Shown: in pieces, positions 1 to 9,334 of the stretch
Layout: the number at the start of each line of letters is the position of its first letter
Position numbering within the stretch: position 1 is the stretch's first letter
Assembly: GCA_017624115.1 (NCBI GenBank)
Contig: JAGANQ010000064.1
Location: 1 to 44,747, forward strand
Direction of reading: 5' to 3'
DNA length: 44,747 nt
From: Lachnospiraceae bacterium
GTDB lineage: Bacteria; Bacillota; Clostridia; Lachnospirales; Lachnospiraceae
Program-made: the position numbers and the translations under genes
Notes under the pieces: model-generated
What the model saw: only the letters and a program-made list of their open reading frames with translations
What the model was told of the DNA's origin: nothing
Databases searched by the model: none

Positions 1-1
1 G

Positions 2-127
2 CAGGTATTGATAGAAACATGTCAGGAATTGGGAATGGCGAAGGGGCAGACAGCAGACAAGGTATCGCAAAAATTCAAAGTATCTAAAGAAAAAGCTGGG
101 GAATATATGCAGAAATATTGGAAATAG
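2..127 (+). CDS. C-terminal end of an unidentified gene (partial)
   Basis: An open frame enters from the left edge and stops at TAG 125-127, giving about 41 residues that are rich in Lys, Gln and Glu and end in MQKYWK. The visible segment looks like one or two short helices, but I do not recognise a family. It lies 27 bases before rarA, reads in the same direction, and could share its transcript. With only the tail visible, the real length and the product cannot be given. Confidence 0.5.
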   Translation, partial: QVLIETCQELGMAKGQTADKVSQKFKVSKEKAGEYMQKYWK

Positions 128-154
128 ACAGCGGCGCATAAGGAGGCATGTAAC

Positions 155-1486
155 ATGGAACAGATGAGTCTGTTTGACAACAGGGAGAAGGAGGCACCGT
201 TAGCGAGCCGTCTGCGTCCGGAGAATTTTGATGAATATGTGGGGCAAAAGCATCTGGTTGGAAAGGGGAAGATTCTGCGGCAGTTAATTGAGAAGGATCA
301 GATTTCCTCAATGATTTTCTGGGGACCTCCGGGAGTCGGCAAGACAACACTGGCGAGAATCATTGCCAGACAGACGTGTGCGGAATTTGTTGAGTTCAGT
401 GCAGTTACCAGCGGAATAAAAGAGGTTAAGGAAGTCATGGCACAGGCGGAGCAGAATCGAACCATGGGCATTCGCACGCTGCTGTTTGCAGACGAGATTC
501 ACCGGTTTAATAAGGCACAGCAGGACGCCTTCCTGCCGTATGTGGAGAAGGGCAGTATTGTACTGGTGGGAGCCACTACAGAAAACCCTTCCTTCGAGAT
601 AAATTCCGCTTTGCTGTCCAGATGTAAGGTGTTTATCTTGAAGGCACTGGAGGAAGCTGACCTGAGGGAACTGCTTGTACGTGCATTGAAAAGTCCGAAG
701 GGCTTTGGCAATCTGGAAATTGCGATAGAGGATGAGCAGATAGATGCGATTGCGCGGTTTGCCAATGGAGATGCAAGGACGGCACTCAATACGTTGGAAA
801 TGGCAGTTCTGAATACCAGAATGGATGAGAGGGCGGTGCTGTGTGTCGACCGTGAGGTGCTGGCGCAATGTATGAACCGGCGGTCTTTGCTGTATGATAA
901 GAGCGGAGAAGAGCATTATAACCTGATTTCCGCGTTACATAAGTCGATGCGCAACAGCGACCCGGATGCGGCTGTTTACTGGATGTACCGGATGCTGGAT
1001 GGCGGTGAGGATCCACTTTATATAGCAAGACGTCTGGTGCGTTTTGCCAGTGAGGATATTGGTATGGCAGATTCAAATGCCTTACAGGTAGCGGTTTCCG
1101 TGTATCAGGCGTGCCATTTCCTCGGGATGCCGGAATGTGATGTGCATCTGGCTCATGCAGTCGTTTATCTTTCCATGGCACCGAAATCTAATGCGCTTTA
1201 CGTAGCATGCGGAGAATGCAGGAAGGATATACAGGAGCTTCCTGCAGAACCGGTGCCTCTGCAGATTTGTAATGCACCGACAAGTCTGATGAAGGAGCTG
1301 CATTATGGAGAGGGGTATGTCTATGCACATGATACGGAGGAGAAAATGGCGAGAATGCAGTGTCTGCCGGATGCGCTGGCAAATCGCCGGTATTACAGGC
1401 CGGGCATGGCAGGGCAGGAGAAGCAGGTGAAGGAGCGCCTGGAGGAGATTTTAAAATGGAAGCAGGGAGGGGCTGCACCAAAGTGA
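155..1486 (+). CDS. rarA: Replication-associated recombination protein A (AAA+ ATPase RarA/MgsA)
   Basis: 443 residues, the usual length for the RarA/MgsA/WRNIP1 family, cytosolic ATPases related to clamp loaders that act at stalled replication forks. The Walker A motif GPPGVGKTT is at residues 57-65, the Walker B run LLFADEIHRF is near 109-118, sensor 1 lies in VGATTENPSF, and an arginine-finger motif ALLSRC follows. The C-terminal half carries the family's tetramerisation region (DPDAAVYWMYRML, LVRFASEDIGMAD, YLSMAPKSNALY). The start is supported by AAGGAGG about 10 bases upstream of ATG 155. The gene is convergent with htpG, and a shared hairpin overlaps its stop codon. Nothing is damaged or unusual. 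Function is from family knowledge. Confidence 0.96.
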   Translation: MEQMSLFDNREKEAPLASRLRPENFDEYVGQKHLVGKGKILRQLIEKDQISSMIFWGPPGVGKTTLARIIARQTCAEFVEFSAVTSGIKEVKEVMAQAEQNRTMGIRTLLFADEIHRFNKAQQDAFLPYVEKGSIVLVGATTENPSFEINSALLSRCKVFILKALEEADLRELLVRALKSPKGFGNLEIAIEDEQIDAIARFANGDARTALNTLEMAVLNTRMDERAVLCVDREVLAQCMNRRSLLYDKSGEEHYNLISALHKSMRNSDPDAAVYWMYRMLDGGEDPLYIARRLVRFASEDIGMADSNALQVAVSVYQACHFLGMPECDVHLAHAVVYLSMAPKSNALYVACGECRKDIQELPAEPVPLQICNAPTSLMKELHYGEGYVYAHDTEEKMARMQCLPDALANRRYYRPGMAGQEKQVKERLEEILKWKQGGAAPK

Positions 1487-1502
1487 CAGTCCCTCCCTGC
1501 TT
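1460..1502. terminator. Shared hairpin between convergent rarA and htpG
   Basis: A 12-bp perfect inverted repeat (1460-1471 AAGCAGGGAGGG against 1491-1502 CCCTCCCTGCTT) has a 19-base loop that includes the rarA stop codon. Read from the htpG side it is followed by a short T run, so it fits that direction better as an intrinsic terminator. On the rarA side the following T tract is poor. It probably ends both transcripts or insulates them from each other. Confidence 0.6.
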
Positions 1503-1510
1503 GTATACTG

Positions 1511-3610
1511 CTATTTTGCTAACAGCATCATAATGTCATTGCTTCTCTTGATAAATTTGCTCATTGCTTCCGGCTTCAGTGGCTTGTTGCTGATCATGGC
1601 GAGGTCATAGAGCTGCTCGCACATCATCGGTACATGTTCAGAATCCTTATTGTTCAGAATATACTGAACAAGCGCATTGTTATAATTAAGGATTAAGGTT
1701 TCGCTGTTTCCGAACATGGAAGGATCCATGCCGTACATGTTGTACATCTTCATCATATCCTGCATACGGCGGCTTTCCTCAGACAGGGTAATCATGGAGG
1801 AAACCTCTGCGTTCTTGAGCTTTTCAATCTTCACATCAAGCTTGTCGTTGTTCAGAGCCTTGCGGAAGGTTTCAGTAAGAGAATCAATATCGCTCTTCAT
1901 AGCTTCGGTATCAATTTCTTCCTTAAACTCCTCTGTCAAATCGGCATCAATTCTCTGGAAGCGGATTTTTTCATTCTTCTGCTCTAAGTGGCTGATAAAC
2001 GGCTGGTCAATATTGTGATTTAAGATGAAGGCTGTCAGACCCTGTTCCTTGAACATCTTAATATACTGACCTTGCTGTACCTCATCCGTTACATAAAAGA
2101 TAGTGCGTTTTTTCTTCTCGTCCTCTTCATCCGTGTCTGTATCTGCTTCCGCATGTTCTGCTGTTGTTTCTTCTGCACTGTCAGCATCTGCATCTCCGAC
2201 ATTTTCTGCGTCAGCAGGCTTCTCTGCCTCATCATTCACCTTAAGTGCTTCAGGAAGAGTGAGGTATTTGCCGTCTAAATCCTTAAAGAGAATATAGTCA
2301 TTCATCTTTTCGCAGAATTTGTCATCCTTTAAGCAGCCGAATTTGATAAATGGAGCGATATCGTCCCAGTATTTCTCGTAGGCTTCTTTTTCAGTCTTGC
2401 ACATACCGGATAATTTATCGGCAACCTTCTTGGTGATGTAATCGGCAATCTTCTTGACAAAGCCGTCGTTCTGCAGAGCACTTCTGGATACGTTAAGCGG
2501 CAGGTCAGGACAGTCGATGACACCCTTTAAGAGCATGAGGAATTCAGGAATGACCTCTTTGATGTTATCGGCGATAAATACCTGATTGTTATATAATTTA
2601 ATCGTTCCCTCGATGGAGTCATACTCTGTGTTGATTTTCGGGAAATAGAGAATACCCTTTAAGTTAAACGGATAATCCATGTTCAGGTGAATCCAGAACA
2701 GCGGCTCCTTGTAATCGCGGAATACAGTACGGTAAAATTCCTTATATTCCTCCTCAGTGCACTCATTTGGATGCTTTGCCCAGAGAGGATTAGTGTCATT
2801 AATCGGCACAGGACGCTTGATAATCTTGTATTCATCCTTGGCAGGAGAGACTTCTACGGTTTCTTTCGTTCCGTCCTCTTTTTCCTTTTCTTCTGTTTTT
2901 GCTTCTGTATGGATGGTTTCGATAATAGTATCATCATCACGCAAATCATCTGTTGGAATTGTTTGGTATTCCGGTTCTGCATTTGCCTTGCTTAAATAAA
3001 TTTCTGTCGGCATAAAGGAACAGTATTTCTCCAGAACCTCGCGGACACGATATTCGTTGGAGAACTCAACGGAATCCTCATTTAAGAATAAGGTAATCTC
3101 TGTACCGACCTCTGTGCGGCTTCCGGCTGCCATGCTGTACTCTGTGCCGCCGTCGCATTCCCAGTGAACGGGCTGTGCACCTTCCTTATAGGAAAGCGTA
3201 TCAATGTGTACCTCATCTGCTACCATGAAAGCAGAGTAGAAGCCCAGACCGAAATGACCGATAATCTGGTCTTCATTGGTCTTGTCCTTGTACTTGGCAA
3301 GGAAATCGGTTGCACCGGAGAAGGCAATCTGATTGATATATTCTTCAACCTCGTCTGCGGTCATACCAAGACCGTTATCGATAAATTTTAAGGTTTTGTC
3401 CTCTGGATTTACGATGACCTGTACCTTGAACTTATTGTCCTCCGGGATAGAATATTCACCCATCATATCCAGCTTTTTCAGCTTTGTGATGGCATCACAG
3501 CCGTTGGATACCAGCTCACGCACAAAGATATCGTGGTCGGAATACATCCACTTTTTAATAATAGGGAAAATATTTTCGCTGCTGATTGAAAGACTACCAT
3601 GCTTTTCCAT
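1511..3610 (-). CDS. htpG: Molecular chaperone HtpG (Hsp90 family)
   Basis: 699 residues; cytosolic ATP-dependent Hsp90 chaperone for stressed or aggregation-prone proteins. The GHKL ATP-binding motifs are present: RELVSNGCDA (residues 31-40, with the conserved Asn), DNGLGM (78-83) and GHFGLGFYSAF (118-128). The middle-domain signature LPLNVSRSALQ is also intact. An upstream in-frame Met at 3658 is rejected because ATG 3610 has a strong AAAGGAG site and matches the family N terminus MEKHGSLSIS. An acidic, Ala/Asp/Glu-rich insertion of about 40 residues lies near residues 455-498, between the middle and C-terminal domains, where many homologues have only a short linker. Expression is probably HrcA-controlled through the CIRCE element upstream, together with a near-consensus sigma-A promoter. 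Confidence 0.97.
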   Translation of the reverse strand: MEKHGSLSISSENIFPIIKKWMYSDHDIFVRELVSNGCDAITKLKKLDMMGEYSIPEDNKFKVQVIVNPEDKTLKFIDNGLGMTADEVEEYINQIAFSGATDFLAKYKDKTNEDQIIGHFGLGFYSAFMVADEVHIDTLSYKEGAQPVHWECDGGTEYSMAAGSRTEVGTEITLFLNEDSVEFSNEYRVREVLEKYCSFMPTEIYLSKANAEPEYQTIPTDDLRDDDTIIETIHTEAKTEEKEKEDGTKETVEVSPAKDEYKIIKRPVPINDTNPLWAKHPNECTEEEYKEFYRTVFRDYKEPLFWIHLNMDYPFNLKGILYFPKINTEYDSIEGTIKLYNNQVFIADNIKEVIPEFLMLLKGVIDCPDLPLNVSRSALQNDGFVKKIADYITKKVADKLSGMCKTEKEAYEKYWDDIAPFIKFGCLKDDKFCEKMNDYILFKDLDGKYLTLPEALKVNDEAEKPADAENVGDADADSAEETTAEHAEADTDTDEEDEKKKRTIFYVTDEVQQGQYIKMFKEQGLTAFILNHNIDQPFISHLEQKNEKIRFQRIDADLTEEFKEEIDTEAMKSDIDSLTETFRKALNNDKLDVKIEKLKNAEVSSMITLSEESRRMQDMMKMYNMYGMDPSMFGNSETLILNYNNALVQYILNNKDSEHVPMMCEQLYDLAMISNKPLKPEAMSKFIKRSNDIMMLLAK

Positions 3611-3706
3611 TTTAAAACACTCCTTTATCTGTAAAATTCTGTCATGCCAGAGCAGCATACTCTGACGGGACTAACATTTTCGCTCAAAAATCCCTCGTTG
3701 CTTACT

Positions 3707-3735
3707 ATATTAGTACTTGTTGTGTTAAATGTCAA
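3707..3735 (-). promoter_or_regulatory. Sigma-A promoter of htpG
   Basis: On the minus strand a perfect -35 box TTGACA (3735-3730) is separated by 17 bases from TAATAT (3712-3707). It sits about 100 bases upstream of the htpG start, so the leader is about 90 bases. The CIRCE operator lies immediately upstream of the -35 box. Confidence 0.8.
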
Positions 3736-3742
3736 GAAAAAA

Positions 3743-3769
3743 TTAGCACTCAATTTAAATGAGTGCTAA
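3743..3769. promoter_or_regulatory. CIRCE operator (HrcA binding site)
   Basis: A perfect inverted repeat TTAGCACTC (3743-3751), a 9-base spacer, and GAGTGCTAA (3761-3769) exactly match the CIRCE consensus bound by the heat-shock repressor HrcA. It lies between the -35 boxes of the divergent htpG and DUF5721 promoters, 7 bases from the htpG -35 and 16 bases from the other, so it could control both directions. HrcA itself is not in this window. Confidence 0.95.
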
Positions 3770-3785
3770 CAAATTTTGAAAACAG

Positions 3786-3814
3786 TGGAAAAATGGGAGA
3801 AATTTTGTTATACT
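3786..3814 (+). promoter_or_regulatory. Promoter of the DUF5721 / aminopeptidase unit
   Basis: TGGAAA (3786-3791), a 17-base spacer, and TATACT (3809-3814), with TG one base upstream of the -10 box giving an extended -10 element. It faces the DUF5721 gene, whose start is 66 bases downstream, and lies just beyond the CIRCE element. Confidence 0.65.
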
Positions 3815-3880
3815 GTTCTAAGAAAGTTGCCGCTTTGCGGTGCAAATCCGGCGTTACATGGAGAGGAGAAGGAGGAGATT

Positions 3881-4375
3881 ATGCTTGTCTGCACGGTTAC
3901 AGATGTAAGAGATTTTATGGAAAAGCTGTTTTTGAAGGATACCTTTGATGGTTTTCAGCTTATGGAGGCTGTGATTGTCACAGCGAATACGTTTGTGATT
4001 GACGGTCATATCCGTGAGGAGTATTATACAAAGGAGGAATGGGAGCAGCTTGCCGAGAAGAAGGTCAGCAGGTGGAAGGAGCTGCGGCCGCTGTGCTTTC
4101 AGATGATTAAGGGAAAAAAAACACCGGAGAGTATGAAACTGGTATTCCGTATGGCAGACAGCGGCGTGGAGAAGCTTCTTATCCAGAGCGGACTGACGTT
4201 TCAGCTCACGGATGTAGAGGGGCTCTTCTTCAATGTACGTTATGAAAATGATAAGCTTCAGCTTACAAGTGGTGTATCAATGAAGCTGTTTACAATGGAT
4301 AAATCGTTGGAGCGTTTCTGGGAGCAGAGACTGCAGGGCTTTTTAAAGCAGGCAGAAATAGTCTGTGAACAGTGA
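3881..4375 (+). CDS. DUF5721-type protein of unknown function
   Basis: 164 residues, soluble, no membrane segment. The start at 3881 is chosen over an earlier ATG at 3776 because GGAGGAG lies just upstream of 3881 and the earlier start would lie before the -35 box of the apparent promoter. The N terminus (CTVTDVRDFMEKL, FDGFQLMEAVIVTANTFVIDGHI) resembles proteins annotated as DUF5721 in Clostridia; no biochemical role is known to me. It is followed 30 bases later by the M18 aminopeptidase gene, so the two probably share a transcript. Its position next to CIRCE raises the possibility of heat-shock control. The family call rests on memory of similar sequences and is moderate. Confidence 0.65.
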   Translation: MLVCTVTDVRDFMEKLFLKDTFDGFQLMEAVIVTANTFVIDGHIREEYYTKEEWEQLAEKKVSRWKELRPLCFQMIKGKKTPESMKLVFRMADSGVEKLLIQSGLTFQLTDVEGLFFNVRYENDKLQLTSGVSMKLFTMDKSLERFWEQRLQGFLKQAEIVCEQ

Positions 4376-4405
4376 AACATAAATATTTTAGTTGGAGGTA
4401 AGAAA

Positions 4406-5677
4406 ATGAACCAGGATATTAAGACGTTGTGTAAGATGCTGGAGAAAAGTGTTTCTCCGTTTCATGCAGTGGAGGCGGCAGCAGAGCAGCTTAAGAAGTC
4501 AGGATATGAAGAGATATTTCTGGATAAAGAGTGGAAGCTTCAAAATGGAAAGGGCTATTATCTGAAGGCGTATGGCTCAACGCTGATTGGCTTTACCATA
4601 GGAGAAGAACGAAGAAAGGGCGATATGCTGCGCATGGAGGCGGCACATACAGACTGGCCCTGCTTAAAGATTAAGCCGTTGCCGGAGAAGCCGGGCAGCT
4701 ATGCGCTGTTAAATGTGGAGGTTTACGGCGGACCTGTGCTGAATACCTGGCTTGACAGACCACTTTCTGTTGCCGGAAGAGTGGCAGTCCGCAGTAAGAA
4801 GGTATTTGAGCCGGAGGTCAGGCTGGTGGATTTCAAGCGTCCTGTATGTGTGATTCCGAATCTGGCTATTCATATGAACCGCAAGGTGAATGAAGGTGTG
4901 GAGCTAAACCGTCAGGTTGATATGCTGCCATTATTTGGCGGTAAACAGGATGACAACTGGTTTATGAAGGCGCTTGCAAAGGAGCTTTCGGTAAAGCCGG
5001 AGGATATTCTGGATTATGAGCTGAACCTTTATAATACTGATAAAGCAGAGCCTGCAGGGCTTGAGGAAGATATGCTCTGTGCACCGCGTATTGACAATAT
5101 CACGAGTGTGCAGGCATGTGTGACCGGACTTATCGACGGAAAGAGAAAGGACGGTATCAATCTTATTGCATTATTTGACAATGAAGAGGTTGGAAGCAAG
5201 ACAAAGCAGGGAGGTGATTCCAGCCTTCTGACTCTGGTGCTGGAGAAGCTGTATCTGTCTCTGGGAGAAAGCCGGGAGGAGTATCTGAACGCTGTTGCAG
5301 GAGGAATGCTTCTGTCTGTGGACGTGGCACATGCGATTCATCCGAACCATCCGGAAAAATGTGATATTACAAATCAGATTTATCTGAATGAAGGTGTGGC
5401 GCTTAAGCAGTCGGGTACGCAGAGATATGCGACGGATTGTGAAGCGGTTGCCATCGTGGAGCAGCTTTGCCGGAAGAATAAGATTTCGTATAAAAAGTTT
5501 GCGAACCGTTCCGATATACCGGGAGGTTCTACACTGGGAAGTCTGGCATCCAGCCATCTGCCGATGAAAACGGTTGATATGGGTGTGCCGATTCTTGCCA
5601 TGCACTCCGCCAGAGAGACAATGGGTGTGAAGGATCAGGAAAATCTGTGCAGGCTGATGAGAGCATTTTTCTCATAA
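4406..5677 (+). CDS. M18 family aminopeptidase
   Basis: 423 residues, typical for bacterial M18 (aspartyl aminopeptidase-like) enzymes, cytosolic metallo-aminopeptidases with two bound metal ions. Metal-ligand motifs in order are AAHTDWP (His81, Asp83), APRIDN (Asp230), DNEEVGS (258-264, containing the catalytic Glu and a ligand Glu), and a late His near residue 400 in LAMHSARET. The stretch ANRSDIPGGSTLG is also characteristic of the family. The start is supported by TGGAGG upstream of ATG 4406. It probably contributes to peptide turnover; substrate preference cannot be read from the sequence. It follows the DUF5721 gene in the same unit. Confidence 0.93.
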   Translation: MNQDIKTLCKMLEKSVSPFHAVEAAAEQLKKSGYEEIFLDKEWKLQNGKGYYLKAYGSTLIGFTIGEERRKGDMLRMEAAHTDWPCLKIKPLPEKPGSYALLNVEVYGGPVLNTWLDRPLSVAGRVAVRSKKVFEPEVRLVDFKRPVCVIPNLAIHMNRKVNEGVELNRQVDMLPLFGGKQDDNWFMKALAKELSVKPEDILDYELNLYNTDKAEPAGLEEDMLCAPRIDNITSVQACVTGLIDGKRKDGINLIALFDNEEVGSKTKQGGDSSLLTLVLEKLYLSLGESREEYLNAVAGGMLLSVDVAHAIHPNHPEKCDITNQIYLNEGVALKQSGTQRYATDCEAVAIVEQLCRKNKISYKKFANRSDIPGGSTLGSLASSHLPMKTVDMGVPILAMHSARETMGVKDQENLCRLMRAFFS

Positions 5678-5683
5678 AAGTAC

Positions 5684-5712
5684 TTTTCAAAATCGTCCTG
5701 CTGTGCTATGAT
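5684..5712 (+). promoter_or_regulatory. Promoter of the degV-family gene
   Basis: TTTTCA (5684-5689), a 17-base spacer, and TATGAT (5707-5712), with TG one base upstream (extended -10). It lies directly after the M18 aminopeptidase stop and 51 bases before the DegV start. No clear terminator separates it from the upstream gene. Confidence 0.55.
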
Positions 5713-5762
5713 ATATAGTAATAAAAACCACATTTCGAAATATATATACAGGAGGACGTGTT

Positions 5763-6602
5763 ATGAATTACAAAATCGTGGTAGACAGCTGCTGTGAGCT
5801 TCCAGAGGCTGAGAAAAACAATCCCAGATTTCAGTCAATCCCATTGACACTGATGATAGATGATGCGCAGATTATCGATGATGAGACATTTGACCAGAAG
5901 GACTTTATCAGAAGAGTTGCTGCATCGCCGAACTGTCCGAAATCGGCATGCCCGTCACCGGAGAGTTATATGAAATCGTATGAGGGCGGCTATGACTGTG
6001 TTTTTGTAGTGACACTTTCCGAGCAGCTCAGTGGTTCATATAACAGTGCAGTGTTAGGCAAAAATCTTTTTGAGGAAAACAATATTGCAACAAAGATTCA
6101 TGTATTCAATTCACGCTCTGCGTCAGCAGGTGAGACACAGACAGCTCTTAAGATTGAAGAGCTTGCCAATGCAGGAGCTTCCTTTGAAGAAATTGTGGAG
6201 CAGGTGGAAGCATTTATTGAAGAGATGAATACTTATTTTGTGCTGGAAACACTGGATACTTTGAGAAAGAATGGCAGGCTGAGCAATCTGCAGGCGATTA
6301 TTGCCAATGTACTGAGCATTAAGCCGATTATGGGTGCGACGCCGGAGGGCACGATTTTTAAGCTTGAGCAGGCGAGGGGGATGAATAAGGCATTGACCCG
6401 TATGGCAGAGATTGTTGCAAAGGATGTTAAGGAGCCTGAAAAGAAGAGGCTGATAATTTCCCACTGTAATTGCCCTGAGAGGGCAGAGCTTGTAAAGAAT
6501 CTGATTCTGGCTAAGATTTCGGTGAAAGAAACAGTGATTCTGGATACCGCAGGCGTTGCCACGATGTATGCCAATGACGGCGGTGTGATTGTGACGATTT
6601 AG
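5763..6602 (+). CDS. DegV family fatty-acid-binding protein (FakB-like)
   Basis: 279 residues, full length for the DegV/FakB family. These soluble proteins hold a fatty acid and, in characterised cases, present it to the kinase FakA for phosphorylation and entry into phospholipid synthesis. Family motifs are visible: an N-terminal IVVDSCCELPE, the substrate-binding stretch TLSEQLSGSYNSA, VFNSRSASAGETQ, and LETLDTLRKNGRLS followed by LSIKPIMG. The start is supported by GGAGG just upstream of ATG 5763. It has its own promoter and stands alone; the kinase partner is not in the window. Which fatty acid is bound cannot be told from the sequence. Confidence 0.93.
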   Translation: MNYKIVVDSCCELPEAEKNNPRFQSIPLTLMIDDAQIIDDETFDQKDFIRRVAASPNCPKSACPSPESYMKSYEGGYDCVFVVTLSEQLSGSYNSAVLGKNLFEENNIATKIHVFNSRSASAGETQTALKIEELANAGASFEEIVEQVEAFIEEMNTYFVLETLDTLRKNGRLSNLQAIIANVLSIKPIMGATPEGTIFKLEQARGMNKALTRMAEIVAKDVKEPEKKRLIISHCNCPERAELVKNLILAKISVKETVILDTAGVATMYANDGGVIVTI

Positions 6603-6624
6603 TGACAGATGTGATAAGACGCTG

Positions 6625-6653
6625 TTCTGTCAGGCAGAAAGCAGTCATATAAT
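6625..6653 (+). promoter_or_regulatory. Probable promoter of the M19 dipeptidase gene
   Basis: A consensus -10 box TATAAT (6648-6653) with a weak -35 TTCTGT (6625-6630) at 17 bases. Transcription would begin near 6660, placing the long stem-loop at 6673-6717 almost at the 5-prime end of the mRNA. Confidence 0.55.
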
Positions 6654-6672
6654 GAATGTATAAGAACATAGA

Positions 6673-6717
6673 AATGGAGTGCTGCATTTTCGGATATTTA
6701 AAATGTGACACTCCATT
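6673..6717 (+). promoter_or_regulatory. Long stem-loop in the leader of the M19 dipeptidase mRNA
   Basis: Nested inverted repeats: outer arms AATGGAGTG (6673-6681) and CACTCCATT (6709-6717), inner arms CATTTT and AAAATG, joined by two possible G-U pairs and one mismatch, with a loop of about 9 bases. It lies between the -10 box and the ribosome binding site. It is not followed by a T tract, so a plain terminator is unlikely. It may be an mRNA stabiliser, an RNA regulator, or the outer arms may be a protein operator. Confidence 0.55.
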
Positions 6718-6742
6718 ATTGTATGGGAGATGGAGGAAAAGG

Positions 6743-7708
6743 ATGATACCATATCTGGATTTACATTGTGATACATTAGGACTGGGATTTATGAAAAAGA
6801 AAGAAGATATTTACGAGCTGCCGGAGGCTATGCTCGATATTCAGCGCATGAAGGCCGCCGGTATGTTCGGGCAGTTCTTTGCGATGTTCTTTCCGCCTGT
6901 GGGAAGGGAAGGCATGCCGGAGGATGAGATATATTACCAGTCGCTGCTTAAGCTGTTTCGCAATTCACTGGAAAAGAGTACAGACTGTATCGCCTTTGCC
7001 GGGAGCGGTACAGAGGCAGAGAAGAATTTCCGTGAGGGAAGGCTGTCGGCATTTTTGACTATCGAGGACGGCAGGCATGCGCAGGGAAGACTTGAGAATA
7101 TAGAAAGATTTTATGAGGACGGGGTGCGGCTGATAAGTCTTACCTGGAATCAGGAAAACTGCTTTGGCGCACCGAATTCCAGAGAACGCAGTATCATGGA
7201 GAAGGGGCTGACTTCCTTCGGAAAGGAAGCTGTCAGGTATATGAACGGGCTGGGGATGATAATTGATGTGTCGCATTTGTCTGACAGAGGCTTTTATGAT
7301 GTGCTGGAGCTTACGAAGAAGCCTTTTGTGGCATCGCATTCGAATGCACGCTCTTTAAGCCCGCATCCGAGAAATCTGACGGATGAGATGATTCGAGGAC
7401 TTGCGGAAAAAGGCGGCATTGCCGGAGTGAATTTCTACGGGGCGTTTCTTAATGCAGATGCGGTATCTGAGAAGAGTACGTTGGAGGCGTTGACAGCGCA
7501 TATTGCATACATGAGTAAGCTTGGCGGTGAGGATTTTGTGGCACTGGGAACAGATTTTGACGGAATTCGCGGAGAGATAGAGATTAACAGCCCTCTGCTG
7601 ATGGAGAGGCTTTTTGAAGAGCTGGGAAGGAAAGGCTTTTCTCAGAGTCAGATAGAAAAACTGGCATATAAGAATGCTCTGCGTGTGATTCATGAGGTAA
7701 CTGATTAG
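6743..7708 (+). CDS. Membrane dipeptidase family protein (peptidase M19)
   Basis: 321 residues, the usual length of bacterial M19 (renal dipeptidase-like) zinc dipeptidases, which cleave dipeptides, sometimes with D-residues at the C-terminal position. Zinc-site motifs are present: DLHCDT (His8, Asp10), the bridging Glu in LTIEDGRH, IDVSHLSDRGF, VASHSNARSLSPHPRNLTD, and LGTDFDGI. There is no signal peptide, so it should be cytosolic. The start at 6743 is preferred over an in-frame ATG at 6656 because TGGAGG lies 6 bases before it and the protein then begins in register with the family. It has its own promoter and leader stem-loop. Confidence 0.93.
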   Translation: MIPYLDLHCDTLGLGFMKKKEDIYELPEAMLDIQRMKAAGMFGQFFAMFFPPVGREGMPEDEIYYQSLLKLFRNSLEKSTDCIAFAGSGTEAEKNFREGRLSAFLTIEDGRHAQGRLENIERFYEDGVRLISLTWNQENCFGAPNSRERSIMEKGLTSFGKEAVRYMNGLGMIIDVSHLSDRGFYDVLELTKKPFVASHSNARSLSPHPRNLTDEMIRGLAEKGGIAGVNFYGAFLNADAVSEKSTLEALTAHIAYMSKLGGEDFVALGTDFDGIRGEIEINSPLLMERLFEELGRKGFSQSQIEKLAYKNALRVIHEVTD

Positions 7709-7713
7709 CATGA

Positions 7714-9312
<1,599 letters not shown>

Positions 9313-9334
9313 TATATATATGGAGGAACGCAAG

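Noticed and set aside
2072..2297. Plus-strand frames rich in Ser/Ala or Cys/Phe opposite htpG
   Set aside because: Antisense shadow of the acidic insertion of htpG; no start signals.
3611..3658. N-terminal extension of htpG to ATG 3658
   Set aside because: The extra residues do not belong to the Hsp90 family, while ATG 3610 has a strong ribosome binding site and the expected N terminus.
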